64,000 nt of DNA. It comes from Indolivaga macrotermitis (GTDB taxonomy: Bacteria > Bacteroidota > Bacteroidia > Bacteroidales > Dysgonomonadaceae). The stretch is from positions 1-64,000 of the forward strand of contig NZ_FQUC01000012.1 of NCBI RefSeq assembly GCF_900128985.1. Reading direction: 5' to 3'. Shown here piece by piece: positions 34,723 to 43,728 of the stretch. The notes below the pieces were generated by a model, which was not told where the DNA came from, did not search any database, and saw only the letters and a list, made by a program, of their open reading frames with translations. The stretch's first letter is position 1, and every line of letters begins with the position of its first letter. Made by a program: the position numbers and the translations under genes.

Positions 34723-37578
34723 TTAAAAATTCAGTCTTGCCGTTACCGAGATATTTCGTCCGGGTTTGAATTCTTTGGTAACCTGTTCACGTTCTTGTAA
34801 GTTCCCTTCGCTGTCTTCGAACTTGGGAAATTGTTTGAATTGCACTTTCTGTGCCAATATATCTTTGATTCCTGCATTGATCTCCCACATTTTGCCAAAC
34901 TTTTTGGTTATCGAAAAATCGATTGTATTGCGGGGCATTTCGTACATATCGGGGATATCGTTATTGATGCTCGATCCTTCACTGGTATCTACTTTACCGA
35001 TACCTACTATACGCTTACCGATGATATTGTACAGGAGGCTCGATGTCAGTCCCCAATTGTCATTCTGATAGAACAACCCTGTATTGATAAGGTATGGCGA
35101 TTGTCCTTGCATCGGGCGGTCGTGGTCATTAATCGCATCTTCGGCAAATTTCACTTTACTGTCTATTATTGCCCCATTGAATGTCAGCGACAGGTTTTTC
35201 AGTCCTATAAAGTCCAAGCTCTTTTTGATATCAAGCTCTATACCGTAGTTGTTTGCCGATTTGGCATTGATAAATGTATAGGTATAACTACCACCTGCAT
35301 CCAGATATGTCCATTCGATAGGATCTTTGAAATTTTTGTAAAACAACGCGAGCGAGATGATCTCCGATGAGGATGGATAAAACTCGTACCGTACATCGAA
35401 ATTGTTTATATAGGCAGGTCTCAGATCGGCATTCCCCCTCACATCACTAAACATATCGAAATCGTAGTAAACCGATGATGATACTTCGCGGAACTCCTGA
35501 CGGTTGATCGAACGCCCGTAAGCCAATCTTAGCAGATTCTGCTTATTGATGGTATAAGAGATATTCAGCGACGGGAATATATCGGTATAGGTATAATCGG
35601 CTGTTTTAGTTGTATTTTCCTTTATGGTCGTGTAGCTTTCGAGCTCCATCTTGTTATGCTCGATACGTGCTCCGGCATATATATTCCATTTATCGATGGG
35701 CAGGTTTACTGCTACATATCCTGCGGCAAGGGTATTTGTACCCGAATAGCTGTTACGGTTGTCGGTATCTTCATAGATGTACAACTTATTGGCATCGTAA
35801 TTTTCGGGGATCAGTATTTCGTTAATTACGTCCCTGTATGCAAAATCCTCAGGCATATTGTTGCGGTTCCAACGGTAGTAGAATGCCCTGTTCTTGTAGT
35901 TACGGTCACGGTATTCGCCGTAAGCCCCGGCTTTCAGTACCGGTTTCAAACCGTTGTCGAAACTGAATGTATGCGAGTAGTTTGTTCCCAGCGAATAAGT
36001 ATATTCATCTACATTGGTAAAATCGCGGCTTATCTGGTTCTGGTCTATCATCAGTTGTCCTTCGTAAGCATCACCTACAAAACCATTCTCGTCCCAGTTA
36101 ATCATCCTGCGGTCGGGTTGTTTTTTATTGGCATACGAAAATCCCAGTGTCCAGTCCAGATTATCCTTGTCCGAAAGCATGTGGTTACCGGCAAACTGTC
36201 CCGAATAGGTCATACGGCTGTTGTAGATATATTCAGCCTTGCGCTGTATATACAATGCACTGATGTACTGGTACCCGTCGCGGTCGGTATAACGATTGCG
36301 TCCCAACTGGTTGAATATATTCCTGAACTCAAACTTATTCCTGTCATTCGGCCTGTATATCAGGTTAGCCAAAGCTCCTACCCTAACATCGGTAGTGTAT
36401 TGGTCGTCGGTATATTTATACAGGTACACAGGTTCGTCTTTTGCCGAATCGTACACTCCGTAACGGGAGTTTTCCATATCGGTATAAGTTTTAGTTGTGT
36501 TGCTGTAGTTGAGGGCAGCTATCAATCCCCAGAGACTATTATCGCCTGTCTGGTATTTACGATTGATAAGGAAGCTGAAACGCTGATCGGGCAATGGCTT
36601 TTTGCTTTTAACAGCCCAGTCATTGTTGAAACCGTTTTGTGTGGCATCCGTAACTGCTGCTGCATCACTGTTATCGAGACTTCCTTTTACAGATCCCGAG
36701 AGTGAGCGCATTCCGCTGTCGAATCCTAAGAAATCGGTTCCGCTACCTTTATTATACTTAAAATCATTAAATTGAGTTTGGGTATTTACTCCCAATCCAT
36801 AACTGATTTGCATAGCGTTTTCGTTAGGGATACCTTTGGTTTCGACCTTTATGAATCCTCCCGAAAAATCGGCGGGCAGCTCGGGCTGAGGCGATTTCAC
36901 GATCATGATATTCTCGATCTGCGAACTCGGTATAATATCGAACGAGAATGAACGTGTATCCGATTCGGAACTGGGTATCGCACTGTTATTTACCCAGACA
37001 TTGTTATAACGCTGCGACAAACCTCTGGCTACCACAAACTTATCATCCAGAATAGATATTCCGGGAATACGCTTGATTACTTCGGAAGCATCTCTATCCT
37101 GACTTTTAGATATTTGCTGAGCCGATATACCGCTGACCACACTCGTCGAATTTTTCATTGAGTTGAGTAGCGCTACTTCAGAGTTGATACGTCCGAGCCC
37201 TACTACGACTACTTCATTCAGAGCCTGAGCCGATTCGTACATGGGAATGTCTAATGTTGTAACCTCACCTTTTTTTACTTCTACATCGGTAATCTCAAGT
37301 GTTGTATACGACAGGTACGAAGCTACTATCGTATATTTTCCGGGTGCAAGGCGCATTTCGTAGTTACCATCTACGTCAGACGATGCTCCTGTAGATGCGT
37401 TTTTCACCGAAATGGCAACACCGGGAAGCGTTTCGTTGCTTTTGGCATCGACAACGGTTCCTTTAATCGAAGTTTGAGAAAATAATGAGAAGGAACAGAA
37501 TAGTAAGATTAACATGAAAGCCGCACGTAACAAAACGTAATCTGGCTTATTTTTTAATACGGATCTTTTTAGGTGCAT
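34723..37578 (-). CDS. TonB-dependent outer-membrane receptor with CarboxypepD_reg-like domain
   Basis: This 951-residue receptor has signal peptide ending FCSFSLFSQ and a carboxypeptidase-regulatory-like domain (SIKGTVVDAKSNETLPGVAISVK, about 37-120). A plug with VVVGLGRIN, RIPGISILDDKFVVARGLSQRYN and PELPADFSGGFIKVETKG follows, then a barrel ending ISVTARLNF. It is of the OMP_b-brl type rather than SusC, since no SusD gene is present. It forms a unit with the beta-helix lipoprotein downstream. Substrate unknown. Confidence 0.88.
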   Translation of the reverse strand: MHLKRSVLKNKPDYVLLRAAFMLILLFCSFSLFSQTSIKGTVVDAKSNETLPGVAISVKNASTGASSDVDGNYEMRLAPGKYTIVASYLSYTTLEITDVEVKKGEVTTLDIPMYESAQALNEVVVVGLGRINSEVALLNSMKNSTSVVSGISAQQISKSQDRDASEVIKRIPGISILDDKFVVARGLSQRYNNVWVNNSAIPSSESDTRSFSFDIIPSSQIENIMIVKSPQPELPADFSGGFIKVETKGIPNENAMQISYGLGVNTQTQFNDFKYNKGSGTDFLGFDSGMRSLSGSVKGSLDNSDAAAVTDATQNGFNNDWAVKSKKPLPDQRFSFLINRKYQTGDNSLWGLIAALNYSNTTKTYTDMENSRYGVYDSAKDEPVYLYKYTDDQYTTDVRVGALANLIYRPNDRNKFEFRNIFNQLGRNRYTDRDGYQYISALYIQRKAEYIYNSRMTYSGQFAGNHMLSDKDNLDWTLGFSYANKKQPDRRMINWDENGFVGDAYEGQLMIDQNQISRDFTNVDEYTYSLGTNYSHTFSFDNGLKPVLKAGAYGEYRDRNYKNRAFYYRWNRNNMPEDFAYRDVINEILIPENYDANKLYIYEDTDNRNSYSGTNTLAAGYVAVNLPIDKWNIYAGARIEHNKMELESYTTIKENTTKTADYTYTDIFPSLNISYTINKQNLLRLAYGRSINRQEFREVSSSVYYDFDMFSDVRGNADLRPAYINNFDVRYEFYPSSSEIISLALFYKNFKDPIEWTYLDAGGSYTYTFINAKSANNYGIELDIKKSLDFIGLKNLSLTFNGAIIDSKVKFAEDAINDHDRPMQGQSPYLINTGLFYQNDNWGLTSSLLYNIIGKRIVGIGKVDTSEGSSINNDIPDMYEMPRNTIDFSITKKFGKMWEINAGIKDILAQKVQFKQFPKFEDSEGNLQEREQVTKEFKPGRNISVTARLNF

Positions 37579-38376
37579 ATAATTTTCAAATTTTGACTAC
37601 ACAAAGCACCTTTATTTTTGTTACGCTTAATTTACATCCGTAAGAAGAAAAACTAAAGAAAATGTTACGTTTCGGTTTACAGCTCATTACCAAGAAAATA
37701 CAAATTCAGGAGGGAGAAAAGTTTATTATTTTCAGTTTCTCGTTGATATTATTTTTCTTATCTTTTTTCAAAAACAGTTATATATAAATTATTTTTATAA
37801 CTCATAGACATTTAAACAATCAGCTAATTATCAAATACATAAACAAAATACAGAAATCATAAATCATTAAAATAAGTTAAAAATAAAATTTAGAAAAACA
37901 ATTTACCCATATAAGCTGTTAACCTCTTATAACCGAAATATCAAAATATTCTAATCGGAATACTATATTACCTTAAAATACATTTTGTACTATAAACACT
38001 CAAACATTATGTATAAAAGAACAAGAAAAACACATCCGTCGATCTGCCCCTCACAAAGTATTACATCAAGAAATGCTGATGTACGTCCGTTGGAGGATAT
38101 TGTGTATACCAATTTCGTGATCCATTAATTGTATTTCATTTTTTTTACGTACTCCGGTATTTTTAAACTATTTGATTAGCAGCCATTTGCTATATCCTAT
38201 AATTTAAAAGATACCATTGATTGTTGGATTAGTTATCAAATTCGACCAAGGCATTCCATCCTATTTTTAACATATGGTGCTATCCTCTTGTTTTTCCATG
38301 TGAAAGACAGAGCAATGATCCATATTATTTACACATTGGTTATCAACACCTTATATAAAACCTTAAATTTAATATT
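37579..38376. other. long AT-rich spacer between divergent units
   Basis: About 800 bp between a TonB receptor and an MFS gene, which are transcribed away from each other. It must contain both promoters, but I could not fix a clear TAnnTTTG pair for either. Apart from a possible 39-codon frame at 38009-38128 I see nothing definite in it. Confidence 0.5.
38009..38128 (+). CDS. possible small protein, 39 residues
   Basis: This frame runs from ATG at 38009 to TAA at 38126-38128. It starts MYKRTRKTHPSICPSQ and ends NFVIH. The composition is protein-like and stands out from the very AT-rich surroundings, but the frame is short and no family is recognised. It may be a small protein or leader peptide ahead of the MFS/amidohydrolase genes, or chance. 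Confidence 0.25.
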   Translation: MYKRTRKTHPSICPSQSITSRNADVRPLEDIVYTNFVIH

Positions 38377-39543
38377 ATGAGTAAAAAATGGACTGTCTGC
38401 CTCATTGGCATTTTGGGAGGGATTTCGCTTGCTCTTGTACAGAACAAGGTCTCCCCGTGTATTACTCTTATAATGGATGCTTTCGACATCAGTATGTCTA
38501 AAGCCGGATTATTAAGTTCTATCTTCGCTATTATGGGTATGCTGGCTGCATTGCCCTCATCTATCATCATCAAAAAGCTCGGAGTAAAAAAAGCCGGACT
38601 GTTTTCTCTTTTGTTCGCTATTGTAGGCTCTTTGGTAGGGGTCACAACTAGTAGTGTAACCGTTCTTATTATCAGCCGTGTAATCGAAGGATTCGGCGTA
38701 GGTGTCATTGCGGTTATCGCACCTTCTCTCATCTCGATGTGGTTTCCGCCTGCCAAAAGAGGCTTACCAATGGGTATATGGGGATCGTGGATGATGGTGT
38801 CGCAGGCTGTACTCTTCATTATCAATGCACCTCTTACACAACGGTACGGATGGCAAGGGATGTGGTGGTTCGGACTGGGAGTCTGTATACTGATGGCTGT
38901 CCTGTGGATTATCTTTATAGATACGCCTTCGAAAGAAGAAAACCACGCGAATATCGAATCGCAAACCGTTTCTATCAAAGAAGGAATCAACTCTAAAACC
39001 GTCTGGATACTGGGTCTTGTAGCTACCTGCTTTACTTTCATTTCGTTTGGGTTCGTTACATGGATTTCATCTTACTGGAGCAGTATTACAGGCTGGTCTA
39101 TTAATGAGACAAATAGCTGGATAAGCCTGCTCTATACTGTAGAGATTGCATATGCCATTATAGTCGGCTTTATTCTCAATAAAGTAAAAAACAGGACAAA
39201 ATTCCTCGTTATCGGATTCATAATCTACGCATTGGTAGCATTCTTGTGCTTCGAAGCCAAAGCTACTGCTATGATTATAGCCCTCGTATTTATTTACCCG
39301 ATGTTCGACGCACAGATACCCTGTACGTTATGGACTCTCGGGCCACAAATAGCAAAAAGACCCGAATTGGCAGGTGTTGCACTCGGTGTATTAAATATTG
39401 GTTTGAATTTAGGCACTATTATCGGTGCGCCGGTAACAGGTTGGTCTGTCGAATCGTTCGGCTGGTCAGGCGCATCCATACTATTTGCATCCATTGCTCT
39501 TATCGGTGGAGCATTTGCCACGCGGGTCAAAATTCAGTCTTAA
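38377..39543 (+). CDS. MFS transporter (CynX/nitrate-sialate-like branch)
   Basis: This 388-residue inner-membrane transporter has about 12 TM helices, with MFS features IIIKKLGVKKAGLFSLLF after TM2 and RVIEGFGVGVIAVIAPSLISMWF in TM4. The PAKRGLPMGIWGSWMM segment is typical of organic-anion MFS permeases. It is followed after 40 bp by an amidohydrolase, so it may import the substrate that enzyme acts on. The leader just before its ATG (CCTTAAATTTAATATTATG) is nearly identical to that of the outer-membrane-protein gene at 40612. Confidence 0.82.
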   Translation: MSKKWTVCLIGILGGISLALVQNKVSPCITLIMDAFDISMSKAGLLSSIFAIMGMLAALPSSIIIKKLGVKKAGLFSLLFAIVGSLVGVTTSSVTVLIISRVIEGFGVGVIAVIAPSLISMWFPPAKRGLPMGIWGSWMMVSQAVLFIINAPLTQRYGWQGMWWFGLGVCILMAVLWIIFIDTPSKEENHANIESQTVSIKEGINSKTVWILGLVATCFTFISFGFVTWISSYWSSITGWSINETNSWISLLYTVEIAYAIIVGFILNKVKNRTKFLVIGFIIYALVAFLCFEAKATAMIIALVFIYPMFDAQIPCTLWTLGPQIAKRPELAGVALGVLNIGLNLGTIIGAPVTGWSVESFGWSGASILFASIALIGGAFATRVKIQS

Positions 39544-39583
39544 CTACTTACCAAAAAACATTTTTTATTAACCTCAAAAAATT

Positions 39584-40516
39584 ATGATTATGCACAAAAT
39601 TATTGATTTTCATTCGCATTTAGGAGACATCTTTATGTATCGCAAAAATGTTATTTACGATCCATGTACCAAGTTGCCGGCAGGTTCTTACGATCCGTTC
39701 GATCAACACGCTCTCGACAGGTTCGAAGGCCCTTTTCTCGATCCCAATAAACCCGAAGAGGTGAAAAATGTTATCGATATGACAGCCCTTGTTAGCTGGA
39801 CATGTACTTTGGAAAGACTTACCAGACATCTGGACGCAAGTAACATTACCAATGTTTGTATGTATCCGGTTGCACCGAATATCTTCTTCGAAGATTATCT
39901 GGCTGCATCAAAAATCGAAACCCGGATTATTCCGTTCACGTGTATAGACCCTCGCCTGAGCCCCGAACAAGTAGGAGAACAGGTTCTTCGCGACTATCAC
40001 AGGGGAGCAAAAGGATTGAAGATACATCCGATATTGCAAAAGCTATCATTGAGCGACGCACGCGTTATAGCTGCCCTCGAAGCATGGGAACAAACAGGCT
40101 TATGCGTAGTCAGCCACACAGGTATCAACTCCTATTATCCGCCGGCTCTTTCTGTTGACAATGAGGTGCCCGAAAACGGAGACGTTAAGTACTTCATAGA
40201 ATTGGCTAAGAAATTCCCGAAGATTCCTATGGTCGCTGCTCATGCAGGAGGTTTGACCGGAGGCGAAGAGGATATTCTGTCAGAAGGAATGAAAGGATAC
40301 GACAACCTGTGGGTAGATACTACTTTCCGCTCGGTAGACGGTATGAAGAAACTGGTCAAAGTTTTTGGCGAAGACAGGGTATTGTTCGGTGTAGACAGGC
40401 CTTTCAGCCGTACAGACACATCGGTTGAAATCTGTTTCGAAGCCTTCGGACAATGGACTGCCCTTTCCGAAAAAATAATGTACACTAACGCCGCCAAGAT
40501 TATGCAAATGATCTAA
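39584..40516 (+). CDS. amidohydrolase-2 family metal-dependent hydrolase
   Basis: This 310-residue TIM-barrel enzyme of the amidohydrolase superfamily (COG2159-like) has the N-terminal metal pair DFHSHLG, a metal or proton-relay His in VVSHTGIN, another in VAAHAGG, and the catalytic Asp in LFGVDRPF near the C-terminus. The KGLKIHPIL strand is also typical. The family includes decarboxylases and lactonases acting on aromatic or sugar acids; the substrate is unknown. It sits between an MFS permease and an outer-membrane protein, suggesting a small uptake-and-degradation unit. Two adjacent ATGs (39584 and 39590) are possible starts. Confidence 0.85.
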   Translation: MIMHKIIDFHSHLGDIFMYRKNVIYDPCTKLPAGSYDPFDQHALDRFEGPFLDPNKPEEVKNVIDMTALVSWTCTLERLTRHLDASNITNVCMYPVAPNIFFEDYLAASKIETRIIPFTCIDPRLSPEQVGEQVLRDYHRGAKGLKIHPILQKLSLSDARVIAALEAWEQTGLCVVSHTGINSYYPPALSVDNEVPENGDVKYFIELAKKFPKIPMVAAHAGGLTGGEEDILSEGMKGYDNLWVDTTFRSVDGMKKLVKVFGEDRVLFGVDRPFSRTDTSVEICFEAFGQWTALSEKIMYTNAAKIMQMI

Positions 40517-40530
40517 AACACACTTACTAC

Positions 40531-40592
40531 AACAGGCTGGTGCGTTATACAATAGCGATTCCGATATAACTAACACCAGCCTGTTTCTTTTT
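40531..40592 (+). terminator. intrinsic terminator after the amidohydrolase
   Basis: AACAGGCTGGTG (40531-40542) pairs exactly with CACCAGCCTGTT (40574-40585), followed by TCTTTTTTT. The next gene starts only 20 bp later, so partial read-through or attenuation is possible. Confidence 0.8.
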
Positions 40593-40611
40593 TAACCTTA
40601 AATTTAATACT

Positions 40612-41382
40612 ATGATGAACACTCGATGTTTTATTCTTCTAGGTTTTCTTTGCTTCAGTGTGTTAGGTTATTCGCAGAGTGATAAGCTCGAAATAGGGCT
40701 GAATTTCGAAACCAGCCATGTTATCGAAGGACAGGTTATTTCGGATATGCCCACAGTAGAGGGTTATCTTAAGTACAGGGTAGTACCATCTTTTGTGATC
40801 ACGGGAGAAGGACGGGCTGCAATTGCCGAAAAAAACGGCAGCCATTATAAGGAAATCCTCTGGTCTCTGGCTTACGAAAAGCCGCGTCTTTATCTGGCAT
40901 TATTCAGCATCTACAACTTTGCTCTCGATCCGGATGGCAACTACTTTAATTTCAGCAAAAAGAAGACCAATCATTTTCTCGAAATAATAACAATAGGAAA
41001 ACCGTTTAGAAACAACGCATTTACCATAAATTACAATGTTTATATACTCGGTAAACATGACCTCAGGTACGATAGTGAGAATAAAGCGAAGCAGCAATAT
41101 ACATCTTATCTCGAATTCAGTTATCCGTTTACGGCATACGATGTAGCGATCAATCCTTTTGTAGGGAGCGGCTTTGCCCTGAATGGAGCCAAAGGTCACT
41201 ATACAGTACTTACTGTTGGCGACTCGGGGTCACATTTCAATGGATTTAGGGTTGTGAATGTAGGTGTTTCTCTCAGTAAGGATATTAAAATCGGTAACTA
41301 TAAGATACCGCTAACGATTAGCCCTAATTTTAATCCTTCGGGACAGTACGCCCATGTACAAGTCAAAATCAAATTGCTTTAA
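40612..41382 (+). CDS. outer-membrane beta-barrel protein, unknown
   Basis: This 256-residue protein has signal peptide FILLGFLCFSVLGYSQ and then alternating hydrophobic/polar strands with many aromatic residues (LYLALFSIYNFAL, HFLEIITIG, FTINYNVYILG). It ends in a strand VQVKIKLL, fitting a 10-14-stranded barrel. It may be a porin for the substrate of the neighbouring permease and amidohydrolase. It is followed by a strong terminator that is itself part of a direct repeat. Confidence 0.7.
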   Translation: MMNTRCFILLGFLCFSVLGYSQSDKLEIGLNFETSHVIEGQVISDMPTVEGYLKYRVVPSFVITGEGRAAIAEKNGSHYKEILWSLAYEKPRLYLALFSIYNFALDPDGNYFNFSKKKTNHFLEIITIGKPFRNNAFTINYNVYILGKHDLRYDSENKAKQQYTSYLEFSYPFTAYDVAINPFVGSGFALNGAKGHYTVLTVGDSGSHFNGFRVVNVGVSLSKDIKIGNYKIPLTISPNFNPSGQYAHVQVKIKLL

Positions 41383-41402
41383 ATCAAAGCAATTAAAAAC
41401 GG

Positions 41403-41438
41403 AAAGAGTTGTGGTATTTATCACAACTCTTTTTTTTT
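41403..41438 (+). terminator. terminator in direct repeat A
   Basis: AAAGAGTTGTG (41403-41413) pairs exactly with CACAACTCTTT (41422-41432) and is followed by a T-run; it ends the outer-membrane-protein transcript. Confidence 0.85.
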
Positions 41439-41503
41439 ATTACGAACTTCAAATTCAGTTCATTTTGAAAGTATAATACCAACCGAATAAAATAGTTATT
41501 GAG

Positions 41504-41511
41504 TATATTTG
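41504..41511 (+). promoter_or_regulatory. -7 promoter box (TATATTTG) for the tail-sheath gene
   Basis: TATATTTG fits TAnnTTTG and is conserved in the second repeat copy at 43239-43246, which supports it as a real promoter. Confidence 0.5.
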
Positions 41512-41599
41512 CCATAACCTAAATAACACAACCGAGACAGAAAAATAGCATAAACAAAGTACTACATTATATATAAAACCAATAACTTAAAGTTAGACT

Positions 41600-43084
41600 A
41601 TGAGTGCAATGAAAACACCCGGAGTGTATATCGTAGAAAAAAATGCATTCCCCAATTCGGTAGTTGAAGTAGCTACGGCCATCCCTGCTTTTATAGGTTA
41701 TACCGAGAAAGCGATGAGTGATAATAAATCGTTGCTGAACAAACCATGGCGTATAACGTCTATGGCAGAATTCAGGACATATTTCGGTGAAGCGCCCAAA
41801 CCTAAATTTACCTTAACTGAGGATACGAAAACTCCATCTCTTATCTTCAACGGAAAAAGTTATGCATTGGATCGTACAGATAAGTATATACTGTATTATA
41901 ATATGCTACTTTTTTATGCTAATGGCGGAGGTTCATGTTATGTGGTGTCAGTTGGTGATTATACTGCTGATATAGAAAAAGAAAAGCTGGAGCAAGGCAT
42001 GATTCCTTTAGTTAAAGAGTCAGAACCTACAATGGTAATTATACCCGAAGCAGTAACACTTAAAGCTGAGGACTGTTACGCACTGCAAGCCTCTATGTTA
42101 AAACATTGCGGTTATGAAACGAAAAACCGGTTTGCCATACTTGATATCCATAATGGATACAAAGAAAGGAACTCTCCTGATGGAGACGTTATTGATCTAT
42201 TTAGAAATAATATAGGCAATGAGTTTCTTGATTCCGGAGCTGCATACTATCCATGGATCAATGCATCTATCGTACAGGAGAACGAATTTAATTTCGAGAA
42301 TTTGGATATTGCTAACTTGCAGGCTTTACTAAAAAAAGAGCTGGAACTGACTTCTTTTGATCAGGATAAGAAAGCCACAATACAAGCCTATATTGATGGA
42401 TTGAAAAAAGGATTGTCAGATGTTGAACAAAGTACACTTCACAAAGTACTATCCCAATTAAGCCCATTATACAGAAATATAATGAACGAAATACGGATAA
42501 CACTTAATCGGCTGCCGGTATCGGCTGCCATGGCAGGCATATATACAATGGTAGATAATACCAAAGGCGTTTGGAAAGCTCCTGCAAATACCGGAATCTC
42601 AGCGGCAATCAGTCCGACTGTAAATATTTCTCACGAAGGACAGGAAGATCTGAATGTGCCGTTAAGCGGAAAAGCGGTAAATGCTATCCGCACATTCACA
42701 GGAGAAGGTATAAAAGTATGGGGAGCACGTACTCTGGATGGAAATTCTCTCGATTGGAGATATATCAATGTAAGGCGGACAATGATTATGTTGCAGGAAT
42801 CTGTAAAAAATGCTGCACTCGCATATGTCTTCGAACCGAATGAAGCCAATACATGGGTTAGCGTAAAAAGCATGATATCCAATTTCCTCAATAGTATATG
42901 GAAACGTGGAGGATTGGCCGGTGCTGTACCTGACGACGCTTATAGCGTACATGTAGGATTAGGAGAAACAATGACTCCCGAAGATATACTCGAAGGTACA
43001 ATGCGCATAACGGTATTAGTTGCCATTGTACGCCCTGCTGAATTTCTTGAAATTACATTCCAACAACAAATGCAAAAGAGTTAA
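41600..43084 (+). CDS. lone contractile-tail sheath protein (phage/eCIS-like)
   Basis: This 494-residue protein begins with the sheath signature MKTPGVYIVEKNAFPNSVV followed by VATAIPAFIGYTE, and ends with the conserved C-terminal domain VRRTMIMLQES-like and FLEITFQQQMQKS strand (approximate). Sheath proteins polymerise around the tube of contractile tails, type VI-like and extracellular contractile injection systems; Bacteroidetes use similar genes in such clusters. Here no tube, baseplate, spike or ATPase gene is present, and the gene is flanked by 140-bp direct repeats. It may be a stray copy that joins a complex encoded elsewhere, or a relic with an intact frame. Confidence 0.85.
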   Translation: MSAMKTPGVYIVEKNAFPNSVVEVATAIPAFIGYTEKAMSDNKSLLNKPWRITSMAEFRTYFGEAPKPKFTLTEDTKTPSLIFNGKSYALDRTDKYILYYNMLLFYANGGGSCYVVSVGDYTADIEKEKLEQGMIPLVKESEPTMVIIPEAVTLKAEDCYALQASMLKHCGYETKNRFAILDIHNGYKERNSPDGDVIDLFRNNIGNEFLDSGAAYYPWINASIVQENEFNFENLDIANLQALLKKELELTSFDQDKKATIQAYIDGLKKGLSDVEQSTLHKVLSQLSPLYRNIMNEIRITLNRLPVSAAMAGIYTMVDNTKGVWKAPANTGISAAISPTVNISHEGQEDLNVPLSGKAVNAIRTFTGEGIKVWGARTLDGNSLDWRYINVRRTMIMLQESVKNAALAYVFEPNEANTWVSVKSMISNFLNSIWKRGGLAGAVPDDAYSVHVGLGETMTPEDILEGTMRITVLVAIVRPAEFLEITFQQQMQKS

Positions 43085-43142
43085 CAATTATATATAAACT
43101 TCCGGGTTGTATTAATTATAAAATCAAATTACTTAAAAACGA

Positions 43143-43177
43143 AAAGAGTTGCGGTACATACCACAACTCTTTTTTTA
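43143..43177 (+). terminator. terminator in direct repeat B
   Basis: AAAGAGTTGCGG pairs with CCACAACTCTTT with one mismatch, followed by a T-run. Confidence 0.75.
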
Positions 43178-43238
43178 TCGGGTTTGGGTTCAATTCATTT
43201 TGAAAGTATAATAGCAACCGAATAAAGCAGTTATTTCA

Positions 43239-43246
43239 TATATTTG
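43239..43246 (+). promoter_or_regulatory. -7 promoter box (TATATTTG) for the C_GCAxxG_C_C gene
   Basis: TATATTTG lies 24 bases upstream of ATG 43270 and is conserved with repeat A. Confidence 0.5.
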
Positions 43247-43269
43247 TCATAACCTAAACAATATTATCG

Positions 43270-43695
43270 ATGCAGGAAGATAGAATAAACAAAGCTCTGG
43301 AACTTCACAAACAAGGTTTTAACTGTGCGCAATCGGTTTTTGCAGCTTACGCCGACTTGTATAATCTCGATAACGATACGGCTTTGCGCCTCTCCACTTC
43401 TTTCGGCGGAGGTATCGGCGGCATGCGCCATGTGTGCGGTGCGGTTTCGGGCATGGCTATGATTGCCGGACTCGAAACCGGAACATCTACTCCCCATGAT
43501 AAAGAAGGCAAAAAGCAAAATTATGAACAGGTGAAACTTTTAGCTGAAAAATTCGAAAAAGAGCACGGTTCTATTATCTGCAAACAACTTTTAGGTCTGG
43601 AAGAGTGCGCAACGGTTGTCAAAAAGAAACCTTGTAATGAGTATATCCGTTATTGCGCCCAACTGATAGAGGAAAACTTATTACAAAACACATAA
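43270..43695 (+). CDS. C_GCAxxG_C_C family redox-type protein
   Basis: This 141-residue protein fits the C_GCAxxG_C_C family pattern: NCAQSVFAAY near the N-terminus, GGGIGGMRHVCGAVSGMAM (the GCGAxxG core, here VCGAVSG), and later Cys residues in IICKQLLGLEEC and NEYIRYCAQLI. The conserved cysteines suggest binding of a metal or a redox role; no reaction is established. It is monocistronic with its promoter inside direct repeat B. Confidence 0.88.
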   Translation: MQEDRINKALELHKQGFNCAQSVFAAYADLYNLDNDTALRLSTSFGGGIGGMRHVCGAVSGMAMIAGLETGTSTPHDKEGKKQNYEQVKLLAEKFEKEHGSIICKQLLGLEECATVVKKKPCNEYIRYCAQLIEENLLQNT

Positions 43696-43728
43696 TCCCA
43701 TATTTTATACCTCCCTTTCGACAATCGG

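Larger units (their letters stand above)
41381..41523 (+). repeat. direct repeat A flanking the tail-sheath gene
   Basis: This segment matches 43121-43258 with few changes. It contains a terminator (AAAGAGTTGTGG hairpin), then TTCATTTTGAAAGTATAATA, CAACCGAATAAA, a TATATTTG promoter box and CATAACCTAAA. Each copy thus carries an end-of-gene terminator plus a start-of-gene promoter. Confidence 0.85.
43121..43258 (+). repeat. direct repeat B flanking the tail-sheath gene
   Basis: This is the second copy of the repeat described at 41381-41523, in the same orientation and offset by about 1740 bp. It carries the sheath gene's terminator and the next gene's promoter. Confidence 0.85.

Noticed and set aside
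35656-36705. 349-residue plus-strand frame opposite the TonB receptor
   Set aside because: Antisense shadow of a clearly coding receptor gene; the translation is Val/Ile-rich with no known motif.
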